Positions 53,187 through 62,446 of a stretch of DNA of 64,000 nucleotides are shown piece by piece (position 1 is the stretch's first letter; each line of letters begins with the position of its first letter). The DNA lies in the NCBI GenBank assembly GCA_947492375.1, contig CANLMI010000001.1, positions 496,001 through 560,000 of the forward strand. The letters are read 5' to 3'. A program made the position numbers and the translations under genes. This DNA comes from an uncultured Kordiimonas sp. Lineage in GTDB: Bacteria > Pseudomonadota > Alphaproteobacteria > Sphingomonadales > Kordiimonadaceae. The notes beneath the pieces are model-generated. The model was not told where the DNA came from and made no database searches. It worked only from the letters and a program-made list of their open reading frames with translations.

Positions 53187-54092
53187 ATGTATAAATTAGT
53201 AACGTTTATTATATTTTTCTCAGTCTCCTTAGGGCAATCAGCTTCGCTGAATGCCCAGGCGACGCCCGCTGATGTGTTGGTTTCAGTAGAGACAGCGCAA
53301 AATGAGCTACGGCTAATGTATGATGCTGATATGCAGAATGTGCCTGCTATCAAAATTACATCATCGGCACCAAGAAGGCCACGACACGTGTATTTTAAAG
53401 CGCGTGAGGTGTTTTTGAAGGTGCAAACGTTGCGTGGCATCAATGGCCTTCAGGTTAAGAGTTTACCGGCGGTGCCAGCACGTGAAATCAGGCCAACTGA
53501 AGTGAAAGAGCTAGTTGATAGAATTCGTGCAGACCTTAGTGAGATCAAACCAAAGTATTTTGTGGTTGAAGAAGCAACCGCCGCGCCCAAGAAAAACGGG
53601 GTAGGGCCAACAGATGTCTATCTTGGGCTTGTTTATACCAGTCAGTTAATTGATGGGCTTGATATGCCAAACGTTGTGCCAAACGATGTGTACCGTGTGG
53701 CACTTGCCGTTCTTGAAGAAGCACGGGTTATTTCAAGTGCGCAAAATGGTGCCAGAAGCGAAGAGACCTTGCGCCTTGTTGCAACGGGTAAAAAACCTGT
53801 AGATGTCTATGACAACGGCGAAACACTGATGAATTTAATTCAGTCTATATCAGAGAATAAAGATGGTTTTGATATACCTGCGGGCGTTGTTCTCCCTAAT
53901 CGTCCATCGGGAAAAATCACACCGGGCCATGTTATGGATTTGATGAGTAATACTCTTGCAGAATTAAGCGCATTAAAAGCTAAACTTGGTATTTCAGAAA
54001 GCGCAGCAAATCAACCAGAGCAAGCGGGAAAAACACCGTCTAATGTTTTTGATGTTATTGAGACCACAAAAACTGTTCTAGCCGGAATATAG
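53187..54092 (+). CDS. Exported protein made of eight ~38-residue repeats
   Basis: After a signal peptide (TFIIFFSVSLGQSASLNAQ) nearly the whole protein is a degenerate repeat with consensus xPxxVyxxvxxxxxxLxxL. The prolines are at residues 27, 65, 103, 141, 165, 204, 246 and 284, so spacing is 38 except for one short (24) and one long (42) step. Examples are TPADVLVSVETAQNEL, GPTDVYLGLVYTSQLIDGL, KPVDVYDNGETLMNLIQ and TPSNVFDVIETTKTVL. Each unit looks like one or two helices. I know no family with this layout. It sits between an outer-membrane barrel and a chemoreceptor (ten bases to ATG 54102), which suggests a periplasmic partner of the receptor. Confidence 0.75.
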   Translation: MYKLVTFIIFFSVSLGQSASLNAQATPADVLVSVETAQNELRLMYDADMQNVPAIKITSSAPRRPRHVYFKAREVFLKVQTLRGINGLQVKSLPAVPAREIRPTEVKELVDRIRADLSEIKPKYFVVEEATAAPKKNGVGPTDVYLGLVYTSQLIDGLDMPNVVPNDVYRVALAVLEEARVISSAQNGARSEETLRLVATGKKPVDVYDNGETLMNLIQSISENKDGFDIPAGVVLPNRPSGKITPGHVMDLMSNTLAELSALKAKLGISESAANQPEQAGKTPSNVFDVIETTKTVLAGI

Positions 54093-54101
54093 GTGGGGAT
54101 T

Positions 54102-56054
54102 ATGCTAAACCAAATAAAACAAATACTATCAGGGCTGAACGGCAAAATCCTGATGCTTGCAGGGTTTCCCGTTATCATTATTGGTATCATAGCATTTGCT
54201 GGTATCAGTTATATAAGTGGGGCCTTCTCATCAACTCAGGAACAATTAACAAGCCTGAATGCACAGGTCGCCCGCGCAGACGGATTATCCGCTATTGTTG
54301 ATGCCTCTAACACTCGGGCGCAGCGTTTGGCGGCTGATATTGCGCGAATTCATCAATCAATGTTGATTACGCATAATGCTGGTTTGGTTGCTCAAACCAA
54401 TACAAAAAAAACAGAATTAACTAATGAATTAAAAGCGCTGAAAGATAGTGTTCGCGATTTACGACAGTTTCTTGAGCAAACATCCTATGTGCCGGCTGAA
54501 TTGGATCAGGCGCTATCAGAAAACACAGCATCAAAATTCTCTCTTGATGCCCGCAAGGTTTTCTTTCAGCTTGTTCGCTTAAGTGAAACAGTCTCAAATC
54601 AGTTTCAGTTGTTTGCCAGTGCAAATGGCCGCACGATTGCGTTGGCTCAAGCTGCAAATTTTGATGATGCAAATGCAAACTTTCAGTTCGAGGAAACGGC
54701 GCGCCTGAACGCCTTTAATGGCGGCTTGGCACGTTTGGCCGAGGCGCTTGAGAAAACGATTGTTGAATTAAAACAACAAACTGTACAGGAGCGTAGTGCT
54801 CTTAATGAAAAGTCAGGTGACGAGATTTCTAATGGTATTGTTATCACAATGATCCTGATACTTGGTCTAATTCTGGTTATTCTGATTGTTGCTTATGTAT
54901 TTACAGCGAAGGTAATAATTACACCAATACGGGCTCAAGTTGGCTCTATGAACAAATTGGCCGCAGGGCAAATGGATGTTGATATTCCAGAGACGAAGGA
55001 TAGTGATTTAGCACAGATTGCCAAAGCTTTATCATCGTTCAAAACGGGCCTTGTTGAGAAAGCCAACCTTGAAGAACAGCAAAAACAGGCAGAAGCCGAA
55101 GAGCGTGCCCGAGACGAGGAAGCACAGCGCCTTGAGCGGGAACGCCTTGAGACTGAGCGCGAACGTGAGCGCGTCGAAGCAGAAAAGAATGCTCGTAGAA
55201 CCGAGAAGTTAGAAGCATTACTCAGTGGCTTTGAAGAAAAAATCGGTGATGTTTTGAATTCAGTTAGCGATGCATCGAGCACACTGGAGCATTCTGCGGG
55301 GATGATGCGGCAAATTGCGTCTGATTCTGAAACACAAAGTAATGAGGTTGCAAATGCATCTTCAATGGCGTCATCAAATGTATCATCGGTTGCGGCTGCC
55401 AGTGAAGAGATGGCTGCGTCCATTCAGGAAATCAGCCGTCAGGTCCGTACATCAACCGATATGACGAAGCAAGCAACAGAGCAAGCAGAAAACACTGACA
55501 AGCTCGTGCAAAATCTTGCGAAGAATATCGCGAAAATTGATGATGTGGTTCAATTGATTAACGATATTGCCGAGCAAACCAACCTACTTGCACTCAACGC
55601 AACGATTGAGGCCGCGCGCGCAGGTGATGCTGGTAAGGGCTTTGCTGTTGTGGCGTCAGAAGTGAAGGCGCTTGCTAATCAGACGGCACAGGCAACGGAT
55701 GAAATCCAGAAACAGATTTCAACAGTGCAGGGCATGGGGAATGAAACGTCGGATGGCATGGCAACGCTTCTAAATGTGTTCCTGCAAACGACAGAGATTA
55801 CGAGCACGATCGCCGCCGCCGTTGAAGAACAGAACGCGTCAACGATTGAAATTTCGCAGGCTGCGGGGCAGGCCGCGAACAGCACTGATACCGTATCAAT
55901 GAATATTGGTAGCCTGCGCGACGGTAATGAAAGCGCCCGCACGGCCTCTGATCAGGTATTTGAGGCATCATCGACGCTTTCTACACAAAGTGAGAGCCTG
56001 CAAGCGGTTGTTCAAACCTTCCTTCAGGAAATTGCCGAAGCCCAGTCTGCGTAA
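54102..56054 (+). CDS. Methyl-accepting chemotaxis protein with periplasmic sensor and HAMP
   Basis: A 650-residue receptor of classic layout: helix 1 ([23 protein letters not shown], about 16-38), a helical periplasmic domain to about 245 (four-helix-bundle-like), helix 2 ([24 protein letters not shown]), HAMP (about 270-320, [25 protein letters not shown]), a long charged coiled coil ([20 protein letters not shown]) and the signalling domain with tip [19 protein letters not shown] start at ATG 54102 with AGGTGG upstream. Ten bases after the repeat-protein gene, so the two are co-expressed. Ligand unknown. Confidence 0.93.
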   Translation: MLNQIKQILSGLNGKILMLAGFPVIIIGIIAFAGISYISGAFSSTQEQLTSLNAQVARADGLSAIVDASNTRAQRLAADIARIHQSMLITHNAGLVAQTNTKKTELTNELKALKDSVRDLRQFLEQTSYVPAELDQALSENTASKFSLDARKVFFQLVRLSETVSNQFQLFASANGRTIALAQAANFDDANANFQFEETARLNAFNGGLARLAEALEKTIVELKQQTVQERSALNEKSGDEISNGIVITMILILGLILVILIVAYVFTAKVIITPIRAQVGSMNKLAAGQMDVDIPETKDSDLAQIAKALSSFKTGLVEKANLEEQQKQAEAEERARDEEAQRLERERLETERERERVEAEKNARRTEKLEALLSGFEEKIGDVLNSVSDASSTLEHSAGMMRQIASDSETQSNEVANASSMASSNVSSVAAASEEMAASIQEISRQVRTSTDMTKQATEQAENTDKLVQNLAKNIAKIDDVVQLINDIAEQTNLLALNATIEAARAGDAGKGFAVVASEVKALANQTAQATDEIQKQISTVQGMGNETSDGMATLLNVFLQTTEITSTIAAAVEEQNASTIEISQAAGQAANSTDTVSMNIGSLRDGNESARTASDQVFEASSTLSTQSESLQAVVQTFLQEIAEAQSA

Positions 56055-56083
56055 TGCGTTATTCGGTACTGCAAAAATCTATG

Positions 56084-56119
56084 AAGCCTGCTTTTTGATC
56101 ATCAGAGGGCAGGCTTTTA
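56084..56119 (+). terminator. Rho-independent terminator of the chemoreceptor operon
   Basis: AAGCCTGC (56084-56091) pairs with GCAGGCTT (56109-56116) and is followed by a short T run. It lies 30 bases past the chemoreceptor stop. Confidence 0.8.
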
Positions 56120-56186
56120 TTCTAATTAGAGATAACTATCTAAACATCTCGTCTAATCTAACAATGGCTTTTAGGAAATAGGAGCA

Positions 56187-56450
56187 TTAATCATATGGTT
56201 CAAAATCATAGTAATTAAACGTGGTTTGTTTTTGATCAGTGCCTGCTGTATCAACAAACTGTTTGAGCCGACGACCAAGCACATCATAAAATGAGCAAGA
56301 TTGAACTCTTAGCAAAACGGCAACAGCCGATGAGCGTTGGGATGATACTGCGGAATTCTCCGGAGGGAAAGGTCCGGTCATTATAAATCGTCAGATTGCC
56401 ATTATCGTTATAGGTTGCCGCCTTCGAAGTAAAGTTGTAGGTGCAAACCT
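56187..56450 (-). pseudogene. Rhs/YD-repeat core fragment, frameshifted
   Basis: On the minus strand one frame reads ATYNDNGNLTIYNDRTF, a YD repeat, and a second frame picks up YDVLGRRLKQFVDTAGTDQKQTTFNYYD, the usual continuation of Rhs core sequence. The two halves are out of frame and stop codons follow in each, so this is a broken relic. Such fragments are left behind when an Rhs tip cassette is displaced by a new one, and they lie downstream of immunity genes exactly as here. Confidence 0.75.
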
Positions 56451-56474
56451 AAAACTAAGTAAAAAGTATCTAAC

Positions 56475-57050
56475 TTATGACTTGAGAATCTTGATGAACT
56501 GAGTTCTATCAATAAAAATTGGTTCGAAATCGACTTTGTCTTCAGTAATGCTCAACTGAGTAAACTCAAGGCATTCCTGCGCTTCTCTCTGAATTTCTGG
56601 ATCAATAAAATTTAACGCACGCTTCAGAAAAGCGAGGTACTCAAGTTCAATAATACCGGATATCTTTTTATACCAGAATAGCATTACGGAATAATTTAGT
56701 TTAATTAAAATATCACCCTCACAATTATATAACTTAATTAATTGTTGCAATTCTGGGAAATTGCCACTTAATATTAACCTCCTTGCAGCAAGTTGTCGAA
56801 CCAACGGGGTAAAATTGCGATCTAAGAATTGAACTAAATACTCAGGAAATAGATCATGAGTGTTGGTTAATAGATACACAACGTTAACATTAAAGTATTC
56901 GGTTTCTTCCAGAAACTTTAGCCTTCCAAGGACTTTACTAACATCTTTTGCACGACAAGAAGTCAATAAATTAACTGCGTTTGATCTTAAATAGTCTTCA
57001 TGAAAATTAAGACAATGCTCTGCTAATTTAATGAGTTGACTAGATGACAA
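56475..57050 (-). CDS. HEAT-like helical protein, possible second immunity protein
   Basis: A 191-residue all-helical protein (LIKLAEHCLNFHEDYLRSNAVNLLTSC, FTPLVRQLAARRLILSGNFPELQQLIKLY) resembling HEAT-repeat proteins that occur as immunity or orphan genes in toxin loci. The first standard start is TTG at 57050, without a good ribosome binding site. The frame stays open 27 more codons (IKPNKELNSIELDAYVEDIIASSGNS) back to an ATT at 57131 preceded by AGGGA, with a stop just above. Either a rare ATT start is used or the 5' end was lost. It lies between the toxin-immunity pair and an Rhs relic. Confidence 0.65.
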   Translation of the reverse strand: MSSSQLIKLAEHCLNFHEDYLRSNAVNLLTSCRAKDVSKVLGRLKFLEETEYFNVNVVYLLTNTHDLFPEYLVQFLDRNFTPLVRQLAARRLILSGNFPELQQLIKLYNCEGDILIKLNYSVMLFWYKKISGIIELEYLAFLKRALNFIDPEIQREAQECLEFTQLSITEDKVDFEPIFIDRTQFIKILKS

Positions 57051-57131
57051 ACTATTGCCACTTGAAGCAATTATATCTTCGACATAAGCATCTAATTCTA
57101 TGGAATTTAGTTCTTTGTTTGGCTTTATAAT

Positions 57132-57408
57132 GATTCCCTATATAAACAAACTACAGCCAATACTATTAAATAATCAGATACATCCCCCACTTAATCTACA
57201 GAGAGTCACCTCAGTTTTCAAAACGTGACCAAGATGCCCACATGCCCACAATCAACGCTTTCCTCCTTAAGGCAAGCTAAACCAATAAAAATGCTGCTAA
57301 ACAATCCCCCTTTAGCGGCTAAAATCTAAACAAACGCCTCGGCAAATACCGAGGCGAGGGAGAAATGCGTAACAGTTTATGTTTTCTATTACGATTTAGA
57401 ATTGATAT
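57132..57408. other. Intergenic stretch in the Rhs remnant region
   Basis: AT-rich sequence with no supported gene on either strand. It holds the terminator at 57336-57357 and otherwise looks like spacer between displaced toxin-immunity cassettes. Confidence 0.5.
57336..57357 (-). terminator. Terminator after the immunity gene
   Basis: CGCCTCGG (57336-57343) and CCGAGGCG (57350-57357) form an eight-base GC-rich stem. Read leftward it is followed by TTTGTTT, so it ends the toxin-immunity transcript about 50 bases past the immunity stop. Confidence 0.75.
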
Positions 57409-57723
57409 TTATATCTCTCTTCTCTTATATACAGTAGCCCCTTGATCGGTCGCTTTCGACAGATACAGACTTCCATTAAAAACTTTCACTTGCAATTCTA
57501 TATCAATATTATCAGGTTCCAAAATGTATAATAGTGATAAGAACTCTTGAAGTTCATTCATATCTTCAACAGACTCTTTCTCTAGTATAACCTCAATAGT
57601 CACGTGATTATTTTTGATATTCAACGACACCATTCTAAAATTTGAAGAAATAACACCTAATAAAGCTTGGTTTATCCATATGATTTGCCTTTGTAAAAAA
57701 GTAATATCACCTCTGAGTTCCAT
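57409..57723 (-). CDS. Probable immunity protein of the Rhs toxin
   Basis: A 104-residue protein with alternating strand and helix (ITFLQRQIIWINQALLGVISSNFRMVSLNIKNNHVTIEVILEKESVEDMNELQEFLSLLYIL). I recognise no family. ATG 57723 is preferred over 57729 because GAGAGG, which overlaps the toxin stop codon, then has normal spacing. Its place directly after a toxin tip, in the same direction and translationally coupled, is the usual place of an immunity gene, and its small acidic character fits. Confidence 0.65.
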   Translation of the reverse strand: MELRGDITFLQRQIIWINQALLGVISSNFRMVSLNIKNNHVTIEVILEKESVEDMNELQEFLSLLYILEPDNIDIELQVKVFNGSLYLSKATDQGATVYKRREI

Positions 57724-57735
57724 AATCATACCTCT

Positions 57736-58392
57736 CTAGTTCGGTGTAGTTGGAACAACTGTAACCTTTTTTGTGCCTTTAATAATAAAAGTATTTGTAG
57801 GTTGATTAGGAAAATCTGCACCTATATTTACATTTGTACCTGTTACTCCATCAAATTGCACAGCAAGAAACCCCTGTTTGTTAGTTCTGAGGATGTCTGC
57901 GTGGCCAGAATGGAATGCATCCAGAACCTGTTGAGCTTGATCAGGAGTATCGAAGAAACCACTTGCACGCTGAGTTGGGCTACCTGAAACGTGCGTAAGC
58001 TGCCTTTGTGTGTTTATTCTATTAGCTATCCCAAATTCTGCAGCTCGATTTGCATTTCTTAAAATTCGTACGCTATTAAATATACATGCCACAGCCTCGC
58101 CAAGGCCTGCAAATGCTATTTCATCAACAGTACTATCAACCATCTGCGTACCCCCATGTCCGATGGCAGCCACAGCTAGTTGAGTACCCGGTGATATCAA
58201 TGGTGAAGGAAGGTCTCTATCTCGGCTTCCAGTATTAATAAAACTATCATTTAAATTATTTCTAGCTTGCCGCAGGTTCGCGCCCATTGTGTCAGCCAAA
58301 CAATCAAACAATTGACAAACAAACCCGATATTATCTTCACCCATCAACCCCGTTGGATCAATGAGGTTCACCGGATCATTGTTAACATACAC
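57736..58392 (-). CDS. Orphan Rhs C-terminal tip carrying a toxin domain
   Basis: Residues 2-16 (YVNNDPVNLIDPTGL) are the end of an Rhs core domain, the junction after which polymorphic toxin domains are attached. Residues ~17-128 are a linker region. Residues ~130-218 (QLTHVSGSPTQ, GFFDTPDQAQQVLDAFHSGHADILRT, FLAVQFDGVTGTNVNIG, TNTFIIKGTKKVTVVPTTP) are a compact domain with conserved-looking His, Lys and Thr residues of the kind seen at Rhs tips; I cannot name its family or activity. A stop lies immediately before the GTG start, so the >1000-residue Rhs body needed for delivery is missing: this is a displaced or orphan tip. If expressed alone it would depend on recombination onto a full Rhs gene elsewhere. 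Confidence 0.78.
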   Translation of the reverse strand: MYVNNDPVNLIDPTGLMGEDNIGFVCQLFDCLADTMGANLRQARNNLNDSFINTGSRDRDLPSPLISPGTQLAVAAIGHGGTQMVDSTVDEIAFAGLGEAVACIFNSVRILRNANRAAEFGIANRINTQRQLTHVSGSPTQRASGFFDTPDQAQQVLDAFHSGHADILRTNKQGFLAVQFDGVTGTNVNIGADFPNQPTNTFIIKGTKKVTVVPTTPN

Positions 58393-58436
58393 TCATATTT
58401 AAAAATCTATCGGTGCATCATACATATATTCACCTA

Positions 58437-59384
58437 TTACCTAAAAAAACCTCTAACCGCCTCTATTGTTTTCTCTGGGGTTTCTTCCATCGGAATATGG
58501 CCTGCGCCTTTGAAGACAACGAGCTTACTGTCTTTGATCTCGCGGTTCATAACATGGCCTGCTTCAACAGGTATGAGCTTGTCATCCTCACCCCAGATGA
58601 TCAGGGTGGGAACAGCGATTTTACTGAAGTCAATATCTGCGCGGCCAGTGCGGTAGCCCGCAAAGCGTTTGCCTGTCGCCTCGCGGTTGCCGGGATAGCG
58701 CACCAGTTCCCAGTACCGATCAATCATCTTGTCATTAATCAGCGCTTGGTTGGTAAAACTTTTCCGTAGGCCATCAGCGGATAAGCTACGCGGTGTTATG
58801 TTGCCGATAATCCAGTCGGTGTACCAACGCCCCGCCAGTTTGAAGGCGAGGGGAAGATCTGGTTTTGTGCCATCTTTCGCTGGTAACTTGGCGCCAGAGG
58901 CATCAACAAGAATAAGCGATGTCACATCATCCGGGTATGTTTGTGTATAATGAAGGCTAATGCCGCCGCCCATGCTATTGCCGCCGAGAATAAAATGCTC
59001 CAAGCCAATTGTTTGCGTAAATTCCTTAACGAAATTTGTCATACCAACATAGCCATACATATTAGCGGGTGTTGGGCCCGTAAGGCCGTGACCAGGTAAG
59101 TCAATAGTGATGATACGGTAATCAGCCTTCAGGTCATTTACCCATGCCTCCCACGTATGGAGAGATGAGTTGGAGCCGTGCAAGAGGACGATTGCTGGCG
59201 TATTTTTATCACCTTCATCGCGAAAATGAGCTGTGGCACCTGATGGTAACTCTACGAAAGTGGAGGCACCGTAAGCATATTTTTCTCGCAAATCTTCGGG
59301 CGCGATATCAGGTGTCCATGCGATTACAATCGTTAGGGCAATCGCCACAAAAATAAATGCAAACAGAAAACGTAAAACCTGCAT
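58437..59384 (-). CDS. Membrane-anchored alpha/beta hydrolase
   Basis: A 315-residue hydrolase with an N-terminal hydrophobic helix (LRFLFAFIFVAIALTIVIAW), so it is probably anchored or exported. Seen: AIVLLHGSNSSLHTWEAW (oxyanion loop), IDLPGHGLTGP, nucleophile in LGGNSMGGGISLHY, LIIWGEDDKLIPVEAG (acid) and GAGHIPMEETPE (histidine). The type resembles haloalkane dehalogenase/epoxide-hydrolase-like esterases; no halide-binding pattern is obvious. GAGAGG precedes ATG 59384. Same strand as aroC and ~85 bases beyond its end. Confidence 0.9.
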   Translation of the reverse strand: MQVLRFLFAFIFVAIALTIVIAWTPDIAPEDLREKYAYGASTFVELPSGATAHFRDEGDKNTPAIVLLHGSNSSLHTWEAWVNDLKADYRIITIDLPGHGLTGPTPANMYGYVGMTNFVKEFTQTIGLEHFILGGNSMGGGISLHYTQTYPDDVTSLILVDASGAKLPAKDGTKPDLPLAFKLAGRWYTDWIIGNITPRSLSADGLRKSFTNQALINDKMIDRYWELVRYPGNREATGKRFAGYRTGRADIDFSKIAVPTLIIWGEDDKLIPVEAGHVMNREIKDSKLVVFKGAGHIPMEETPEKTIEAVRGFFR

Positions 59385-59470
59385 AGAAGCCTCTCACTTG
59401 TTCGTATATCAAGAGCTTACACAGAAGATTAAGATTGGGCAAATTCCGTTGTTTTAGGTGTTCGTCATTC

Positions 59471-60547
59471 CTAAAGGTCGCACTGTGCCTTATGAAGCAT
59501 TTTATGATCTGCAAGCACACATGCCATCATGGCCTCTGCCACAGGAACAGCGCGGATGCCAACACAGGGATCATGCCGGCCTTTGGTCATGACATCAACT
59601 GCATTGCCGTCAGTATCAATAGATTTGCGGGGTGTCAGAATTGAACTTGTTGGTTTCACGGCAAAACGTGCCACAATCTGTTGGCCGGTTGAAATACCGC
59701 CCAGAATGCCGCCTGCGTTGTTGGATAGGAAAGTCGGGCCGCCATTTGACGCAGGCACCATCTCATCCGCATTTTCTTCGCCTGACAGGCAAGCGGCTTC
59801 CATGCCCGCGCCGATTTCAACGCCTTTAACGGCATTGATACTCATGAGAGCTGCTGCAAGGTCTGTATCCAGCTTCGCATAAATCGGTGCGCCCCAGCCC
59901 GCAGGAACGCCGTCAGCAACAACTTCGATGACAGCGCCAACCGAGCTACCATTCTTGCGAATTTTGTCCAGTTCTCCGGCCCAATGATCGGCTGCAACCG
60001 GGTCAGGGCAGAGAAGGGGATTGTTATGCACTTCATCCCAATCTAGGCGGTCACGGTCGATTTTGTGGGGGCCCATTTGCACCATGCCAGCGCGGATTGT
60101 AATATCATCGCCAATAATTCTGCGAGCAACCGCGCCTGCTGCAACCCGCATCGCGGTTTCCCGCGCACTAGAGCGGCCACCGCCGCGGTAATCACGGATG
60201 CCATATTTGCTCAGGTATGTATAATCAGCGTGGCCCGGGCGAAAACGCTTGGCAATATCACCGTAATCCTTTGACCGTTGATCGGTGTTTTCGATCATTA
60301 ATTGAAGGGATGTTCCTGTTGTTTTGCCCTCAAACACGCCAGATAAGATTTTAACTTCGTCCGCTTCTTTACGCTGGGTCGTGTATTTGCTTTGGCCCGG
60401 TTTACGCTTATCCAGATACTTTTGAATGTCCGCTTCACATAAATCAAGCATGGGAGGGACACCATCAACGGTGCAACCAATGGCTGGGCCATGGCTTTCC
60501 CCCCATGTTGTAAAACGGAATAGTCTGCCAAAAGTATTGAAGGACAT
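59471..60547 (-). CDS. aroC: Chorismate synthase AroC
   Basis: The last shikimate-pathway enzyme, converting EPSP to chorismate with reduced FMN. The 358-residue protein begins [33 protein letters not shown] and contains [39 protein letters not shown] and [31 protein letters not shown], all diagnostic. It follows fabI by 24 bases on the same strand. Confidence 0.97.
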   Translation of the reverse strand: MSFNTFGRLFRFTTWGESHGPAIGCTVDGVPPMLDLCEADIQKYLDKRKPGQSKYTTQRKEADEVKILSGVFEGKTTGTSLQLMIENTDQRSKDYGDIAKRFRPGHADYTYLSKYGIRDYRGGGRSSARETAMRVAAGAVARRIIGDDITIRAGMVQMGPHKIDRDRLDWDEVHNNPLLCPDPVAADHWAGELDKIRKNGSSVGAVIEVVADGVPAGWGAPIYAKLDTDLAAALMSINAVKGVEIGAGMEAACLSGEENADEMVPASNGGPTFLSNNAGGILGGISTGQQIVARFAVKPTSSILTPRKSIDTDGNAVDVMTKGRHDPCVGIRAVPVAEAMMACVLADHKMLHKAQCDL

Positions 60548-60571
60548 AGATTTTCCAGCGCTTATTCAGTG

Positions 60572-61381
60572 TTAGTTAGAAACGAAAACTTTCATCGAAT
60601 CTTCGTCGGTCGGCATGCATGTTGTACTGAAACCACCGTCCACATGATGAGTTTCACCTGTCACACCAGAGGATAAGTCAGACAAGAGATAGAGGCCTGC
60701 ACCAGCGACATCGTCCAATGTGATATTGCGTTTCAGTGGGGCGTTTTTCTCGTTATATTTAAGGAGCATGCGGAAATCACCAACACCAGAGGCTGCCAGT
60801 GTTTTCATCGGGCCTGCCGAAATAGTGTTTACGCGGATATTGCGTTCGCCCAAATCGCGCGCCATATAGCGCGTGCTTGCCTCAAGTGCAGCCTTGGCGA
60901 CACCCATTACATTATAGTGCGGCACCACTTTTTCAGAGCCATAATAGGATAGGGTGATCATTGATCCACCATCTGCCATCAATTTTTCTGCACGTTGGCC
61001 AACGGCGACAAAACTGTATGCTGATATGTTCATTGTCATGAGGAAGTTATCAAGGGATGTATCAATATAGCGCCCTCGAAGTTCTGATTTATCAGAGTAT
61101 CCAATCGCATGAACAAGAAAGTCAAGCTTGCCCCACTTTTCTTCCAGTTTTTTGAAAACAGCATCAATCGATGCACCGTCGGAGACATCACATTCTTCAA
61201 CAAAATCAGAGCCTACCGAATCTGCAAGTGGTTGAACGCGTTTTTTAAGCGCATCACCTTGATAGGTAAAGCCGACGTGAGCGCCTTGATCAGCGCAAGC
61301 CTTTGCAATACCCCAAGCCATTGAACGATCATTGGCGACACCCATGATCAATCCTTTTTTGCCTTCCATTAATCCGCTCAT
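60572..61381 (-). CDS. fabI: Enoyl-[acyl-carrier-protein] reductase FabI
   Basis: FabI reduces the enoyl-ACP double bond with NADH in fatty-acid elongation. The 269-residue protein has the divergent SDR features: GLIMGVANDRSMAWGIAKACADQGAHVGFTYQ, catalytic Y156 and K163 in PHYNVMGVAKAALE (Y-x6-K spacing) and IRVNTISAGPMKTLAASGVGDF. This is the triclosan target type. AAGGA precedes ATG 61381. Upstream of aroC in the same transcript. Confidence 0.97.
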   Translation of the reverse strand: MSGLMEGKKGLIMGVANDRSMAWGIAKACADQGAHVGFTYQGDALKKRVQPLADSVGSDFVEECDVSDGASIDAVFKKLEEKWGKLDFLVHAIGYSDKSELRGRYIDTSLDNFLMTMNISAYSFVAVGQRAEKLMADGGSMITLSYYGSEKVVPHYNVMGVAKAALEASTRYMARDLGERNIRVNTISAGPMKTLAASGVGDFRMLLKYNEKNAPLKRNITLDDVAGAGLYLLSDLSSGVTGETHHVDGGFSTTCMPTDEDSMKVFVSN

Positions 61382-61439
61382 AATTAGTCCTTTTTGATTT
61401 TATGGTTGTCTCTGCGGTTAATTCGAGGGCTACACTGAT

Positions 61440-62354
61440 TTAATTATCAAGCGTAGCATCTTCCTCTCTCAAATCCTGTGCGCCCTTTATAGCGCCTTGT
61501 TCAAATTTGTCTCTATAATAAGTGTAGGCAGCATTCAGTTCTGCCCCCATGACAAACCCTATACTCACAATAAAGCAAAACAGCTGCATAATCACAACAC
61601 CTGCAAGTGACCCGTAGGTTACGTCATAGTTATCAGCATATTTTAAATAAACAGAAAGCCCTTTGGCTGTTGATAGTAAGAAAAGCAAACTAAGTAACGT
61701 ACCGGGCAAGCGCTTGGGTTTGTTTACGCGGCGGGGTGTTAGAACAAGATAAACACCGAACAGACCAAGCAACAAAATCGATGGGCTAACAAGAATGCTG
61801 AGATAGCTCCAAAGAGTGTCGATACCATCATTAATAATGTCAGGGAATAGGCTGGTTGTTGCCTTAAATATTGCGGGGCCCAGAACAAGAATGGACATAG
61901 CAAGAATAAGCGTTACAGCACCAAAAATTACAACGGCGAGGCTCTCAACACGGCGAAGCCAAATAGCTGGCGCGTGTTCACGGCCAAATGCTTTTAAGAT
62001 AACACCGCGCGCCGCCTCGACGCCGTTTGCAGCGCCCCATATGGCAAATAAAATAGAGCCCGTTAGAATTTCGGCGCCTGTATTTTTGATAATCCCTTGT
62101 ACAGGGCCGCGTATTACTGTCGATACTTCGGGTGGTAGAACTTCGAACATAAAGTTAATAACTTCAAGGCCGCGTTCGGTTTGCCCTAAAAAACCAGATA
62201 CAGCGATCAGAAAAATTATGAAAGGAAACATGGATAGCATAGCAAGAAACGCCATGTTGCCTGCGGCTGCCATCCCGCCATTATCGAAATATTGTGAAAT
62301 GGCGTATTTAAATATTTTGAAGTGTTTTTTTAAGATTTCCATGCCGATAGCCAT
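61440..62354 (-). CDS. YihY/virulence factor BrkB family membrane protein
   Basis: A 304-residue membrane protein with about six helices. Diagnostic parts are GNMAFLAMLSMFPFIIFLIAVSG, the AARGVILKAFGREHAPAIWLRRVESLAVVIFGAVTLILAMSI block and YDVTYGSLAGVVIMQLFCFIVSIGFVMGAELNAAYTYYR. Once called ribonuclease BN by mistake; function unknown. An array of 11-base repeats lies just upstream. It is in the conserved fabI-yihY-dnaJ-pdxH neighbourhood. Confidence 0.9.
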   Translation of the reverse strand: MAIGMEILKKHFKIFKYAISQYFDNGGMAAAGNMAFLAMLSMFPFIIFLIAVSGFLGQTERGLEVINFMFEVLPPEVSTVIRGPVQGIIKNTGAEILTGSILFAIWGAANGVEAARGVILKAFGREHAPAIWLRRVESLAVVIFGAVTLILAMSILVLGPAIFKATTSLFPDIINDGIDTLWSYLSILVSPSILLLGLFGVYLVLTPRRVNKPKRLPGTLLSLLFLLSTAKGLSVYLKYADNYDVTYGSLAGVVIMQLFCFIVSIGFVMGAELNAAYTYYRDKFEQGAIKGAQDLREEDATLDN

Positions 62355-62370
62355 GTATGGTCAATTACGT

Positions 62371-62424
62371 TTAAGTCAGATTTAAGTCAGATTTAAGCCA
62401 GACTTAAGCCAGACTTAAGTCAAA
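62371..62424 (-). repeat. Five tandem 11-base repeats upstream of yihY
   Basis: TTAAGTCAGA or TTAAGCCAGA plus one base recurs at 62371, 62382, 62393, 62404 and 62415 (the last unit degenerate). The period of 11 is close to one DNA turn. Related sequence (CTGATTTAAAT, CTGATTTGATTT) continues to about 62450. The array covers -17 to -70 relative to the yihY start, so it overlaps the expected promoter. Confidence 0.8.
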
Positions 62425-62446
62425 GCTGATTTAAATCTGATTTGAT

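Noticed and set aside
58267-58656. 129-codon plus-strand frame across the toxin/hydrolase junction
   Set aside because: Antisense to two better-supported genes and lacks a start site.
62371-62424. CRISPR array
   Set aside because: Units of 11 bases without spacers and no cas genes.
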